The notes under the pieces are model-generated. The model worked only from the letters and a program-made list of their open reading frames with translations, was not told the DNA's origin and did not search any database. A program made the translations under genes and the position numbers. A stretch of 64,000 nucleotides of DNA from Pipra filicauda. Lineage: Eukaryota > Chordata > Aves > Passeriformes > Pipridae. The DNA lies in assembly GCF_003945595.2 (NCBI RefSeq), contig NW_024104162.1, positions 2,418,001 through 2,482,000 on the forward strand, read 5' to 3'. Shown in pieces: positions 13,292-26,470 of the stretch (position 1 is its first letter; every line of letters begins with the position of its first letter).

Positions 13292-14572
13292 GAGACTGTC
13301 TAATCTCTCCATGGTAATTCTCTCCACGTTTCCAAGACCAAAGTGGTTATGTTCTCATGTTCAAAGGTGTTCTCCTTTCAAACTCAATCACAAACCTGTC
13401 GTTATTTCTCACAGGTTTTCCAGCTACCTGCACTCCTGATAATGATCAGATCGATATCTATGCTCAGCATTTCACCATTCCTCCTGATGCAGTTTGCCAA
13501 CTAATTGAAGAGCATCCTTTTTCCATGTGAAATATACTGAAAAGCTCAGCTAGTAACATAGCCAGAAGCAAACTATTGTATCCATAGTTTGGCTAAGCCT
13601 GCTTTTCCTGATTTATTGGCAAGTATCAGGATCAGAAGAACCAGTGTTGCTTTCTTTAAAGCTGAAAGGAAATGTCAAATTCTGCTGCTTTAGAGCTGCA
13701 TAATGTTGAATTTCTGCTGATGTGATACAATATCCTGGGAAATTGTGTAAGACATCCTAGAAATACAGTATAGAGCTTCCATTCATAGGAAACACCATCA
13801 TGATGAATTGGCAAGTCACATCCTTAAGTTCACTGAAAGCAAATCTTCTTAAGGCTTTTTTCTAATTTAATTGTTATCTTGTCCCATGTACATACCTTTG
13901 TCAAACAAGAGTACAAACAACCCTACTTGCAGACCCTAGGGGAATGCTGCCTGACTGAGGAAAATATTTTCTTGAGCACCTCACTGCAATTCTAGGCTTA
14001 ATACACTGGTGACAGGAGGAAATTGTGTATGGCAAGAAGAGTTTAAAGTTTGACTTTAGATTTAAGGCAGGTTAAGTATCAAACACAAACCAAAGAGGAA
14101 AATGGGAGCATTAGTTTCACCAGCCCACAATGAAATCTGCTTGATAACCCCTCCCTCTCTAGGACAGAGGATGTACTGAGCACTAAGGATCACCTGAATT
14201 CTATTCCATCAGAAATTGTTTCTGTCATGTTCCTCCCAGTTGAGGCCTGGGAGGGAAGTGTGATCTGTCAGGTTTGGAGATGGCAACAGCCTTCTGGGCT
14301 GTGACTCAGCCTCACTGCTCTCCTCTGCCTCTGCACCTGTGAGGGAAGAGATGCTGCTGCAGCTCACTATTTCTCCTGCCTGCATATTCAGCCTGATGGG
14401 TCTAGTGTCGATTTTGGGAACAGTCTGCAGATACATCAGCTCAGACTGCCCAAACTGCTCCTCCTCAGCACTGAAGTCCTCAGAGCTCAGCAGAACTTTT
14501 ACATTAGCCAATGGCTTTCCATCAGCTTTCCATTTTCCCAATTTTTAAATAATGTGCAAAACAATTACACAA

Positions 14573-14716
14573 GAATCAAAGAATCAGAGAAACATAGAAT
14601 GGTTTGGGTTGGAAGGTACCTGAAAAATCATCTAATTCCAATCCCTCTGCCATGGGCAGGGACACCTTCCACTAGACCATGTTGTTCATAGCCCTGTCCA
14701 ACCTGACCCTGAAATT
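14573..14716 (-). repeat. CR1 LINE fragment, 3' end, antisense
   Basis: The segment opens with variants of 'aatcatagaatgg' and continues through 'tttgggttggaagg', 'ccatgggcagggacacc' and 'ttccactagacca' to 'tccaacctgaccctgaa'. This is the avian CR1 3' untranslated and end-of-ORF2 region in reverse orientation. Only about 145 bp remain, so the copy is 5'-truncated in the usual CR1 manner. It is moderately diverged and carries no coding capacity. Confidence 0.93.
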
Positions 14717-17700
14717 CCTAAAGAGCTCATTGCCAGGGCTGTGTTGACAAAACAGGAAAAATCATTCTATCCAGGAACTGGTTTTTATCTCCCTTCCCTG
14801 GAAAAGTCCATTCTATTAGCCACTGTTGGGACTGGATACTGTGTTATGAGGACCTCTGGTCTGATCAGTACAACAGACTTTATGTTAAACAAAGCATAAA
14901 CCAAACAAAAACAAGTCCTTTAACATGAGAGTCATTTGCTCTTGAGACCAAACTGAAAGGGAGCTCAGGCCCAGCAGCTGCCTCCTCCTGTCTTGCTCCA
15001 CACAGAGACCACCTCTGGACAAATGATGGAAATTGTGCTTTGCCCAGCATCCTCTTCTTTTAGCTTTGTTTGGCTTAAAACCAAGCATGGAAAACTGCAT
15101 CATTCTTTGCAAAAGAAAACATATCCCAGGGATTCATTTAGGATTAATTTAAACTTTCTAGATCAGCACTCTTTGTTTTGATATTTGTTGTTATTTTATG
15201 GACAACCTATTATTTCAATTAGAAAAATTGATCTAAATAGAAATTTATTTGGAGAAGAAAAATAAAAATCCATTATTCCCAATGTTAACATTCATCTCCT
15301 TCTCTGAAAAACAATTTTCAGTGTTAGCATTGATCCCTTCCCCTTTTCTTTCCTCCAAAACAAAATTTGGGCAAAAATGAGCATGATTCAGGAATGCATT
15401 TCAGTCTTGACAAATCTGCATTTCCCAATTTTAAGTGATTTTGTCAAAGTTCTTCCAAACGGTTCCACCTTCAATTTACCTCTGGCCTTTACTGTTTTAC
15501 CTCCTCCCTTGGCTCCTGCAAACTATTACTTCAAAAACAAAACACAAACAGATGACAATTTTCTATGAACCTTTCTGCTCAGACCTTCTATTAACCTTTC
15601 CCTTTGTATAGATAAGCACCAATAAAATACAGTCTCCCCCTGGAATCCTGCAGAGATTTGTTCCTTTTTTGACCTAATAGCCAGGTTTTAGCCTGACCCT
15701 GTTTCACTTACTGTTTACCTTTGTTTTCTTTTTCAGGCTGGTCAGAAAAATCCTGAAAATTCATCCAAATGATAAATATTTTTTGGCATATTTTACCAGT
15801 TGTTTGTTAGTGTGTCTAGGGTATTGTGCCAGGAGAAGTAAGCAAGAGCCTGTGAAAGAAAGACTGTGGTGAAATATTAGGCTGATAAGTGATAATGTTC
15901 CCTCCAGGTACTGCAAGAGCAGAGATATTCTTACACACGGAGCTTCTTGCTTCTTGTTAATAAACTCCACTTCCTGCTGAGCCTGGCTGAGTGTCTCTAA
16001 TACAGCCTCCTCTCAGTGAGGGACCTAATGGTGCAGTTTTCACGGGTAATCGGCCAGGCTGAGGCCACGGACTCCGAAGGCAGGTGCCTTCCCAGCTGGC
16101 CAAGGAGGTTTTTAAGTGGGAAGGGGAGAGAAGCTGTGCTGATGTGATGGCCAGCATGGACACAGCCGGGAAGAAGGTCCCCCAGGCTGCTCTGTGTTTG
16201 CTTCAGCAAAGAGGCACAGTGGGGATGGGATGGGTAAATCATCCTGCGATCAGAGACCAGAATTCATGAAGAAGTGAGAAGCTGAACGTACAAACCCCAA
16301 TCCTTCCCCTGTGCTGCTCTCAGGTGCCCCCTATCTAATGGGTCAGTCCATCCCTTCCAGGCCAGGATTAGGCTCACAGTAAGGAGACATTATAGTCTGC
16401 TGTGTTTACATAGTTTATAAGTATTTCAGGAAAAATCTTTCTGGATGTGACATCCATAAGCACCTACAGCCCTGAAAAAATAATGAGTGAGCGGAATATT
16501 TGAAAGTCAAGAAGCACTAACATTTATGTATTTTTACTGCTTGACACATCACTGAAAAATGAAGAGAAAGCAGGTAAAGGAGGTCTTTAATCTGGTTTGA
16601 TAATTTTACTATATAGTGAAGCTGCAGTTCAGACATTACTACAGCAATCTGCCCTGATTTTGTGCTAATGAAGAAATTCAAGGTGTGCCACCAACTCTGG
16701 CATCTTTCAACATCACTGTTGTTATCACACCATTCCTTTCTTCACGGGAAAAACACAAAACTTCCAAAACTTTTAGTGTTATTTTGCAACCCACAGCATA
16801 GGAGAGTGAGAATCTGTTCTTGGTTGTGCATTAGAAAATATTCATAAAATTGCAGATGTTTTTCAACAAGGAACACACAAATTGCATGTTTCTTCATTTT
16901 TTCTGCTTGTAATTCATCTTTTGCAGCTGGATATCTATGGACTGTTGTTTCTGCTCTCTGATGGCTAAATAAAGGTGTATTGGGAGAGCAGCTAACTCAG
17001 CACTGTATCCCACCTAAACATGATTGTGAAATAAATGTATGAGTTGAGCTAAAATACATGAAGCTTTGGGAAGATTTGCAAATAACATCCAGATATTTGC
17101 AAATACCAAATAATCTGATGCTGAGAATTGAAATAAGCATCTCAAACCTTTCCTTTTCAAACAGAAACATACATCATAGTACAGGAGCAGGAGCCTATTT
17201 ATTTGATGATGGATCTTTTTTTGTAACCCAACTGGCTGTAATCTTTTGCATCCCACAGGCTTTTTTTTTCCCCTCCTCTCCTTCTCTTTCCTAATCCAGC
17301 ATAGGTCAGAGCAGCTTTCTAAAATGTAAAATGCTTTTTAGCTGTAATTCTTTCCTTACAATTTCATATTTTAGAGATTAAGCCAGCATGTCCAATATGA
17401 TTTCATTCCCAAGCCTGATTGCCACATTTCTATTCCCAGCATGTTGAGAGACAGGCCTCATGGTAACTGTGAGCTTTTTATTCTGGACACCTAGACTTTG
17501 ATCTTCACAGCACAAAGCACGGAGAGCTGCTCAGATAAGTTCATGGAAAAACTGCTGAGCAGGACAGGGTGTGTGGGGAAACGTGAGCTGTGATGGTGCC
17601 AGCTCTGCTGTGTGACCACCAGCTTTCTCCTGCTTGGCAGCAACTGGGAGAAGGAACTGTACAAGTACAAAGGCAGATCAGTCCCCACAAGGTACCTCTC

Positions 17701-19047
17701 GCCTGGACAAGCCTTGATTTTCCATAGTTTGGAGTTCTGGAGGTGGAAAGAGGACAGATTTTGAAGCCACTGCTTCCAGCAGAAAAGTATGTGGTGAGCA
17801 TCACCTTTTTGTTGCTTTTACAGTCTCTGTTCCCACCCTTCCCCTCCTGGCTGTGCAAAATCTCTGTAGGATCAAGACTTTCGAAAAATATCCCTGAAAG
17901 AAAATAAGACTCAAGTATTTTGGATACCAGCCTTTGGACAGCAGTCAGCTTGCTGCTGGACCACATTGTATTGACAGTGTCTATTAAGGACCATTGAGTT
18001 CCCAGATTCCATGGTAAGGAAAAAAAAGCCTGACCACTAAAAGGCAGAGTTAAGGGAGCAGAGTGAATACTGACAGCTTTATTTCAGTTCAGACACACCC
18101 TGTTAAACACCAGGAGGATGGTTGGAGGTACATGGGCAACACAGTCATGAATAAAAATTTCATGTAGGATGTTTATACAGGTGAGGTGAGACCTCTGATA
18201 AAATTACACATCTGGTCTTCTCCTTCCACAGTATCAGCACAGGGCCTAAGGAAGCACTGGCCTCTTCAATGACAGAGCGTTGGGAGTAGGAGCTATGCAT
18301 GGGGGGGCACTTAATGCCCTGAAGTGCTGACATTTCTTTACTGGAATGTTCTAGAGGACCACCAAAAAAAATGAGCATAGTCCTTTAGGGCATCTGCAGT
18401 GCTCCAGCAGTTTCCCTTCATGCAAGTCTTCATACACAACTTCTTTCAGGATAACTTTGACCTTGAAAGAGAAACTTTTTGCTAGAGAAACAATGTTGTT
18501 GCTTGGAAGATGACAGGGAGATCTATTACACTTACATGAGCTTGATTGTGAGTATACAAACCACCTGCATTTACATTCCTTGCTCTGCTTAGCCACTGGC
18601 AAGGACCCTTTAGTGGTGATGCTGGTACCCCTTCATTTATTTGGTATCATCTTAATCTCCCTCCTGCCTCTCTTTGTGCTATGCCTTTGTTGATACCCAG
18701 TCCTAAGAGCAGACAGCACAACTGTAAACACATTTATGACACCCTTGAATCCCTCACTTTCCCTTTTCATATCTCCTTTTACTGCGTGGCACCTGTGTTT
18801 TGTTTTCATTTCTTCAGAACAAGCAATAAAGCCTTAATTTCATTCAAGGGAGGAGAGCTCATGACACTGGACTCCAAGTTTTCTGGCAGAAGCCATGGAG
18901 GGAATGCAGGCAACCTTGGTGGGTGCAATGTCTTCACACCATGCCAGCAGGGAAAGATTCCAGATGAAGTTTTATCTGCTGATGGATATGATGCGTTTAC
19001 TACCATCAGAAAGCTTGTCATCAGTTTTGGATGGCTTTTATAGAGTA
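14717..19047. other. Non-coding DNA, no supported gene
   Basis: No feature is recognised. The stretch contains AT-rich parts (15.18-15.30 kb and 17.0-17.2 kb) and short chance frames on both strands, none with a motif or convincing splice pair. Confidence 0.6.
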
Positions 19048-19182
19048 GAATCATAGTCATAGAATGATTTGGGTTAGAAGGGACCTCAAAGATGATCTAG
19101 TTCCAACTCCTGACATGGCCAGGGACACATTTCACTAGACCAGGTTGCCCAGAGCTCCGTCCAGCCTGACCTTGAACATTTC
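19048..19182 (-). repeat. CR1 LINE fragment, 3' end, antisense
   Basis: The order of blocks is diagnostic: 'gaatcatag', 'atttgggttagaaggg', 'cctcaaagatgatctag', 'ccagggacac', 'cactagaccaggttgccc' and 'cagcctgaccttgaac'. It is the same minus-strand CR1 3' end as the copy near 14.6 kb but with different substitutions, so it is an independent insertion. Confidence 0.94.
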
Positions 19183-22100
19183 TCTGCTTGAAAAGTACTC
19201 AGGATCCCCAAAATAAGAATGGCTGAAAATCCCTGTCTGGTTAAATCACAAATTATGGCCTTTGCACAGGAGAGAAATCCTTTGGTCATGCAAGTCCCCA
19301 TAATAAAAAATCTGAATCTCTAAAAAAGTGTTATTTGTTAACGATTGGAAGCACTGTAACTGATCCCATACAATGCTCATATTCCATGTGGAAACTGTGG
19401 GCTTTTATTTTCAGTTGTGCTCTCTTGGTTAGCAAACAAAGGAGCAGCATTTCAGAGCCACCCGACAATTTCTGTGAAGAGAAGGTCCAGGAGAGTTTCA
19501 GGTACTAAAAAAAGGCCCAGCAAGAAAAAAATATCCATAACCTAAATTCCAGGCAAGGAAGGTTTCCAAAGAGATGGAAAAGTTACAACGAAAAGTATCT
19601 CTGCTTGCTTTGCAGGAAAGCAGATTGCTCCAGAGGACCAAAAGAGCTCTCACACAAAACCTCAACTGATAGCTGCTGTTTCAGAGGGTGTCAAAGGCTT
19701 TACCACCTCTGCTGTAGCAGCTCCTTCCCCAGAGCTGTGTTGGGCTCAGGAGCATGGGATCCATGGCTGTACACATCTTTCAGGCTGTTCCTGAGGGCTC
19801 GTGGCTGTTCAGCCCATTGGGGATGCTGCTTAATCTGCTCACAGTTTCCTGTAACGCCCTCTCAAAGGCACATCAAAGCTTTCACCCCCATGTTCTTACA
19901 TACCCCTAGTACCACACGAGACTGTGTGTATCCTGACAATTGGAATTACTCTGGGGATTTATTTGGCTTAAGAAGATATGCAGTAATAAGATTAAGGTAT
20001 ATATACATCCTATAGAGAACGACCCAGAGATGCATAAATGAGGAATATGGTGACTCCTGATGTGACATTGAGGGACTGTGCCAGTACTGCAAAAATGCAC
20101 AAGAGATTTCTACCACCCTGCTGCAAACTCACACCTTGATCAGCCTTGACTTTTAATGAGCCAGATCAACAACTCGTATAACCTATTTTGTCTTAAACGT
20201 TCCTCCAATGCCTTTTAAATGGTGGTATTTACACCGGACTCCTGAGCTCTAAACATGCAAACATGGTCCACTTAATTAACTTCATGTCTTCCCAACATCT
20301 CTGTACTAATGTGATGGCACTGGGGTATGTTTCAGTATTTTTAAAAGCTGCAGGCTATCACTGAGGGCAAGTGACACTGATTGCCAGCAATATACTCCAC
20401 CACACTAAAGCAGCTTTCCAGTAGCTTTTCCAGTTTCCTAGCAACGAGGCCAGTGAGAAGACCTAAAAGTCTTTCTTAACAAGCTCCGTTTGTCCAGAAT
20501 ATGCACTTATCACCGCATTGCAAACAGTGAATGATCTCCTAGGCCAGCTGATTATTAATAGAGGGACAGGCAATGGAGAAACCTGTTTCAGGAGGGACTA
20601 TCCCTGCAAATTTGTTAGGCAATCAAATATTTGTCAGTCTGGGGAGGGGGATGTGGATTAGAGAGTGGTATAGATGCCCTAATTTGAAAGTTTTGTGTTT
20701 TCTATTCCACTGGGCTTTTCTAACATGCTTCAGGGTTATTCCTGAGAAGTTTTCTGGGGTGACTACACAGTATCAGGTGAGATGTTGTGTCCTCTGCTCC
20801 CCCCTCAGACTTGAGTGCTGACACCCACTGAGTTTGGAGTGTAGCACAAGAACACAGCGAGGAACTTGTGCATTATTAAACACATACATGTAAGAGCAAG
20901 AAAGCAGCCTCGGGATTTAAAGTGCATGTGAGTGTTAACTGCTTTATTTCTCTATTTACTTTTTCAGAGCTGACTTACACAGCTAATTAGCTTCTTTTCC
21001 TCCTCCTCCTTCTTTTTTTTTTTTTTTTTTTTTTTTTCAGAAGCCCAACTGCCATATTTTTTTTCCTGGCAAAAGGATGTGTTGAAAGACAGCCCTCCTC
21101 CACACAGATACATTTTTTTTTCACTACATTCAGCTAATCATGATACACTCTGGATGATATATGTAGCTCTGCCCCTCAAGCAATCATTTCCTTTTATGGC
21201 TCTGAAGGGACCAAACCAGGTGACAAGCTGAGAAAGTTAAATGAAGAAAGTTTCCAAGACATTCTGTAGAAGTTGAGCCAACAATCTGAAACATATAGTA
21301 ATAGAAAGGAGAGGGCTAGAGAGTGACACTTGACCATCTGCTGGTATTGGAATGAATAAACACTGAGGAGAAATAATAGGAACTTTTTCAGGTGCTGTGA
21401 GAGGGCACAAGTGGTAGCAGCACACCAGAATAAACAGAGGCACACACTGGCTGAGGAGTGGGACATGCTTCTGGCTAGCAGCCCAAATCCTTAATTCCCT
21501 AGCCCCCACTCCTCCTCCTCCTTTAGGACTGCTGAAGTGTGCAGTGCTGGAAGTCAGGAAGGATTAAAAACATTACTACTCTTGTATATAAGAATATATA
21601 ATGCCTGAACGGCAGACAGAGATGTATTAGAGCAAGCTGGCTCACACTGCTTTTGCACTGCTTAGCACTGGAATAACTCTTTTCACTTTAATGCACTTAT
21701 TCCCTTTGATTTATGCAGGTATGAGAGGAGTCCAGCCTACCAAGCTCAAATAGATCTTTTAGACTCTATGGTTCTGCCAGGATAGGTGGCATAATCCCTC
21801 ATATCTACAGGAATATATAAATATGTACCTGCCAATGTGCATTTAATTTTTTTGTTTAAGGTTATTCATATCATCCTTCTTAGGTACTCTCTTAGAAAGG
21901 AATAGCACTTTGAGGTGTTCTCTATTGACTGAAAGAGTGTGATCGTGTCAAGATTAGCTACAGATAACTAACTTTTAGATAAAGAGTAGAACAAAGCAAA
22001 GTCCTCCTGTGATTACATGCTTAAGTTTTGTTTCCTGAAAAACTTACCCAGCTGCCTAGTGATGGGAAAACAGCAGATAAGAGCAGGAGTATTCTAAGTG

Positions 22101-23604
22101 AAGGTGATACAATGCAGAGCCCTTTGCTACTGGCTGGAGCAAGCAGAAGATAATTCCCCCACTTTCTGTCATTTCCACTGGTTTTCTTTAGTTCTGGGTG
22201 TTGACTATACTCTGCAGGTGCTCATTTTTCTCCCCTGACTAAAAGGGCAGCCAGGCTGGGGAGGCATTTCTAGGCTGCTTGCATACAATTTGGGGGATTG
22301 TGAGTTTTAAAATTAAAACAGGAGGCAGAGAAGCACTTAATAAGATTTGATGAGAACAAGAGGGGAGGAGAAAGACAAAATCTCACCTCAGATGTGAATT
22401 TCTTTTTCCTTGAAATAAAAGAGCAAGATGTTCTGAGGAAGTTTACATCCCAAAATTTAAGTCTGGACAGTCCTTGAACAGCAAGTGATCGCAGAGTCAA
22501 GATCCAAAGGCAGCTGTGTTTTGAGCTTGTCTCAGTACTTTGGAAACATCTGCATTCTTTATCTACATCCATAACCAGCAAAAAGATGAAGCGTATTTCT
22601 GCAGCTGCAGTAGAGTGATGTAACTAGCACATGTTTAATTTTATTTCAAGCTTTGGCTACCTCTCGTGCAGGGCAATGGAGGATATTGTGGATGGCTAGC
22701 ATGCAAAAGATACTCAGGCATTGTGGAGTGGTAGGAACTGAGTTTTTCATGTCACACAACTTCAGAGACAGTAAGGAGATTGAAGAAAGTCCCTCACATA
22801 AGTACCCATCTTCAGTGGGAACCTAACCCTGGTGTTCACTGGAAAGGACTAGAGAACAAGGCTGTTGTACGGGTGGAACAGAGGAACTCTTGAGAATTTA
22901 CTCCAGATAAAATAAGAACAAACTCTAATACTGTGTCTAAACTTGATTTATGACTGATTGCTGTGATCAGAAAATACGTGATTGAGCATTAGAGTGTGCT
23001 TTATTTTCACGCAGTCAGGTGTGGGTTCTCTGTGCTGAAATACTAATAAGAGGGTTTGATCCCATGCTATTTCCTGCCTTGAGGCCAGGGAGATAGCCAT
23101 ACCACATGCTGTGCTCTTCTAAGCCATTAACCTTTTGAAGTTTGTCCATGCTGATTTATCTCTCCACCACCAAAAAAAAGAAAGCTAGAAACACCCTAGT
23201 ACCTGGCACTCCAGTGATCCCCTTGATAAAGATAACTTTTCATTTTCTGAATGTATTTCTTCAGGTGTCTCCTAATACAAAGATGGGACAACCATCTCTA
23301 TATCTTAGATTGTTTTGATGAGACTTTAAAGGACTTCTCCAAGCTCTCCAAAGACCAATTGTAATGAATGTTATAGTCCAATTCAGTACAAGATTTCTCC
23401 ACAAGCCAGAAAAATAAGCAGTGCCCAGCTTATCAGACAGACAGAAGGCTCATTTGATTAGTAATTAGCCAGCACTGTTCCTCTACTTTTCAGGGTAGGA
23501 TGGTGTAAACTGTTATGGGCAGATCCTTCAAGAGGGAGAAACCTAGCCCAGACCAAACATTCCTGTGCCTAAGAGTGCAAGTCTGATCAATGGCTCTGCA
23601 GACT
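19183..23604. other. Non-coding DNA, no supported gene
   Basis: No exon or transposon is recognised apart from the long T run listed separately. Frames of 82-136 codons here lack domains and splice support. Confidence 0.6.
21013..21037. repeat. Poly-T run of 25, after a TCC-rich tract
   Basis: A run of 25 T residues follows a pyrimidine tract (tcctcctcctcctt) and is followed directly by CAG. It is the longest mononucleotide run in the window. It could be the reversed A-tail of a retroposed sequence, but no AATAAA complement lies just downstream. It could also be a plain slippage repeat. Confidence 0.85.
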
Positions 23605-23626
23605 GCTAATGAGCCACCTCATTAGC
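23605..23626. repeat. Inverted repeat with TAAT cores
   Basis: The arms GCTAATGAG and CTCATTAGC are perfectly complementary and separated by CCAC. Each arm contains a TAATGA-type homeodomain core, so the element may be a paired homeodomain site rather than an RNA hairpin. Confidence 0.6.
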
Positions 23627-23729
23627 TGCATGCAGGAATATTTACCCAGCAGCCAGGTGATGGTGTGCCAAAGCACAGCAGCAGGTTGACCAAACCCTCC
23701 TCACATCTACACATTGTACACTTGCCCCC

Positions 23730-23747
23730 TTAATGCCGTGGCATTAA
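23730..23747. repeat. Near-perfect palindrome TTAATGCC-GT-GGCATTAA
   Basis: Eight-base complementary arms flank a GT centre. It lies about 100 bp from the other TAAT-containing inverted repeat and in a locally CpG-containing stretch (acggcagcacgtcagcgtgg). Confidence 0.6.
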
Positions 23748-26244
23748 CACGGCAGCACGTCAGCGTGGTGTGATGTTACCCTGCCTCCCCCAGGGCCAGC
23801 CTCAGACACCTTGCTGCAGCTGAGAACACAGCCCTGTGCAGCTCCTCGCTCCTGCAGGTGCTGCTCTGCCTCTCCTTCCAAGTCCTTGCTGCAGCACTGG
23901 GGCTTTTGGTCCCGGGAACACAATTATGTCAGGAGTGAGAGAGTTCCCCCAGCCTAACTCTGATGTCCTGAGAAGATGTATGTGTGCTTATTTTCAGAGG
24001 TTTGCTACTCTAATGGCAAATCAGGTCTGATCTAGACTCTGGTGCACTACAACTCCTGATAAGACTTGGCAAAGTAATACAGAAGCACCCATGCTGCCCG
24101 TTGATTGAATTGCAGTCTGACCTCTCCTGCCTCTTCTCTGGCAAGACTTTTATTCATCTTTTTCTGTTCAGTATTAGCCTCTTCTGATAGCCCCCGTTCC
24201 AGTCTACCAGAGTATTTATTACCTTTTCCACAGCATGGCTGTTTTCAGTTTTCTTACATTTCCAATTATACTGCACAGTTGCCATTGATCTGTTTTCTGT
24301 TAGCATGAAAATCAGAGCTGTGATCTATATAATTTAAGACTCTACCTTCATTAACCTTCCTTTTGTTTTTAAGACAGACTATTTAAATTGATCTTTATTA
24401 AATAAAATTACAGGAGCTATCAATCCTCATGCTTCATGGTGTAAGTTGATCAGTGACTAACTCAGGAAGTAATTGCCAGAGCACCTCTTTGTTAAGATAC
24501 TGTACAATTGGATGTGTTTCAGTAGTTTAACTCTTTTCTGAGGAGAATATGGCTACCATCAGGGGCAGTATTCTGCCCTCAGAGGATTGTTGGTTAATTT
24601 TGATGTAGAATAAGAGAGCAACTGGACTGGATGGACTCTTGCTATAGCAGCTCATCTCTCAACAGCCACAGTGGTTAATACCTCTCTGCTGATGTATTTC
24701 CAGAGCCAGATCCTTTGCTGACATGCAACAGCAAAGATCCTTGATCTTACATGATACAAAGATTCTCAGCTTGTGTAATTCAGCACAATTTGAGCAGTGA
24801 CCCCCTGTTATTTCGCCTTCTCCTGTGCCAAATAGAGATGGGTGTGTGGATGATGAACTCATTTATGAAAAGCACCATTCTCATCCCATTTCTCCAACTG
24901 CAGCTTCTGACTGTCGTGATAATTCAGTTTTTCACCAAATCGGAATCCTATACCATCGAGGGAAACAAAAATGCTTAAGCACAGAATGTCTGCATTCTCT
25001 CAGATATCTCCTCCCTTGCTGTGGTTGTATGTATCCTAACTTCTTTTCACATTGTCTAAACATATTTAGACACAAGATTTTACAATTACAGTAAAGTTGC
25101 TTTCAACATCTTCCTACTCTCATTCAGATCCATTCTCTTTTGCTCTCATGTTCTTATCATATTTAAGAATTCTGCACAAATGAGCATTAATGAACCAATT
25201 TTAAATTATTTTTCTATGAGCAATTTCAGCTGCAAGTAGCTTGATTATGTGAATCCAAATGATGTGGGTGGGGGGAGGGAGAGCACAAAACGTGTCTTTG
25301 CTGCAGTAACCCGTGACCGATTTAAGTGCTGGAGCACAGGTATGTGCAGAAGGGCTGAGCTGCCACCTGAATGCTGTCTGCACAGCACTGGGTGGAGAGG
25401 AGATAGTGCAGGAGTGTAAAAGTCAGGGGAACACACATAATCACACAGAGGCAGGGCAAACAGAAATCTCTTCCTCCCCCTCTGTCTCTCTTTCTCTCAA
25501 AGCCCACCTCTGCCATGCCACCAGGACATGGCACTGGTATCTGCAAGCCTATCTGCCTCCTTTGGAAGGGAAAGCTGCAACACAATCTCCTACTGGCAGA
25601 GAAACCAGCATGGAGTGGTTTCTGGGATGAGTGTCCCTGTGAAGGAAGGAGGGGGCACAGGGAGGGTGGGTGGATTTCTCTCACTGCACACAAGGTGCAT
25701 CAGTCCAGGATGGGAAGAGATTTAATAGCCATGTCTGTAAGGCAAATGCTCATGTAGGGACAGAGAATCTCTTAAAACCTTTGTGCAACAGCAGTGCACA
25801 CTAATATATTGTTTTCCAATCCCAGGTACATTCTATACTTTAGCTCTATAAATTTTAAAGTTAATTCAGACAGGAGTTATTAAGTATTGCAATAAAATGT
25901 GACTACCTTCTGACAGCTTTGTTCTTTTCTTTCTTCCCGAAGCATGAGCAGAGAAGTGAAGCTGGTCTGGTGCAGAAACCAATAACCACAAGTTAAACCA
26001 CAGGAGTTAAAAAGGCCTCAGTCCACCTCCTGTGGAAGTTAGAAACCAAGTGGGATCCAACCCACAGTAGCTGCATTATGGCTGCAAACACCTTTGAGAA
26101 GGAAGATCTCAGGCTCTCTCCAAGTTTGGGGCAGTTTCCACTTTGCCTTCGAGCTTGAGGACAGATTTTAGTAGAGTGGTCATTGCTGACCTTGGGCTTT
26201 GATCACTCTGCAAGGGAGGGCTGTCTGGGGGTTGCAGAAAAGGC
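23748..26244. other. Non-coding DNA, no supported gene
   Basis: I recognise nothing coding here. Frames on both strands overlap at 25.2-25.75 kb in a GC-richer stretch with a G-rich run near 25267-25282, without a motif or a convincing splice pair. Confidence 0.55.
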
Positions 26245-26470
26245 ACTGGTTTCAAAACTCCTGGGTATTTTCCTCCAGCTCTGCTATTGACTTTCTCTCT
26301 GACCTTGGGCACATCAATTCTTCCACTGAAGTAAGTGGGAACTCAATTGCGTTTTACGTTTCTTTATGAGTCAGATTCTCTTTCTGCAAAATGAGAATCA
26401 TAACACTTAACTACATCTCAGAAGTGCTCTGAGGCCTAACAACAAATTAATGTTTAAGATCCTTGGATTT
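26245..26470 (+). repeat. MIR/CORE-SINE-like relic
   Basis: The blocks appear in the order expected for an old tRNA-derived SINE: 'ccagctctgctattgactt', 'tctgaccttgggcacatca', 'tctgcaaaatgagaatcataa', 'acttaactac', then 'aattaatgtttaagatcc'. The phrase 'gaccttgggca' belongs to the conserved core and the last block to the 3' tail. This is the best-preserved SINE relic in the window. The name is from memory of the consensus, not a search. Confidence 0.65.

Larger units (their letters stand above)
8036..14572. other. Non-coding DNA with minor simple repeats
   Basis: I find no supported gene. The longest frame of the whole window (188 codons, 12518-13084, plus strand) lies here but has no domain and a chance-like composition. 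It is opposed by another frame on the minus strand. An AT-rich patch with TTAATAAGG and GATTAGC words at 9298-9365 is regulatory-looking but unsupported. A possible 30-40 nt exon at about 12187-12220 has a pyrimidine-rich upstream tract and a GTAAGT downstream, and is too small to call. Confidence 0.55.
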
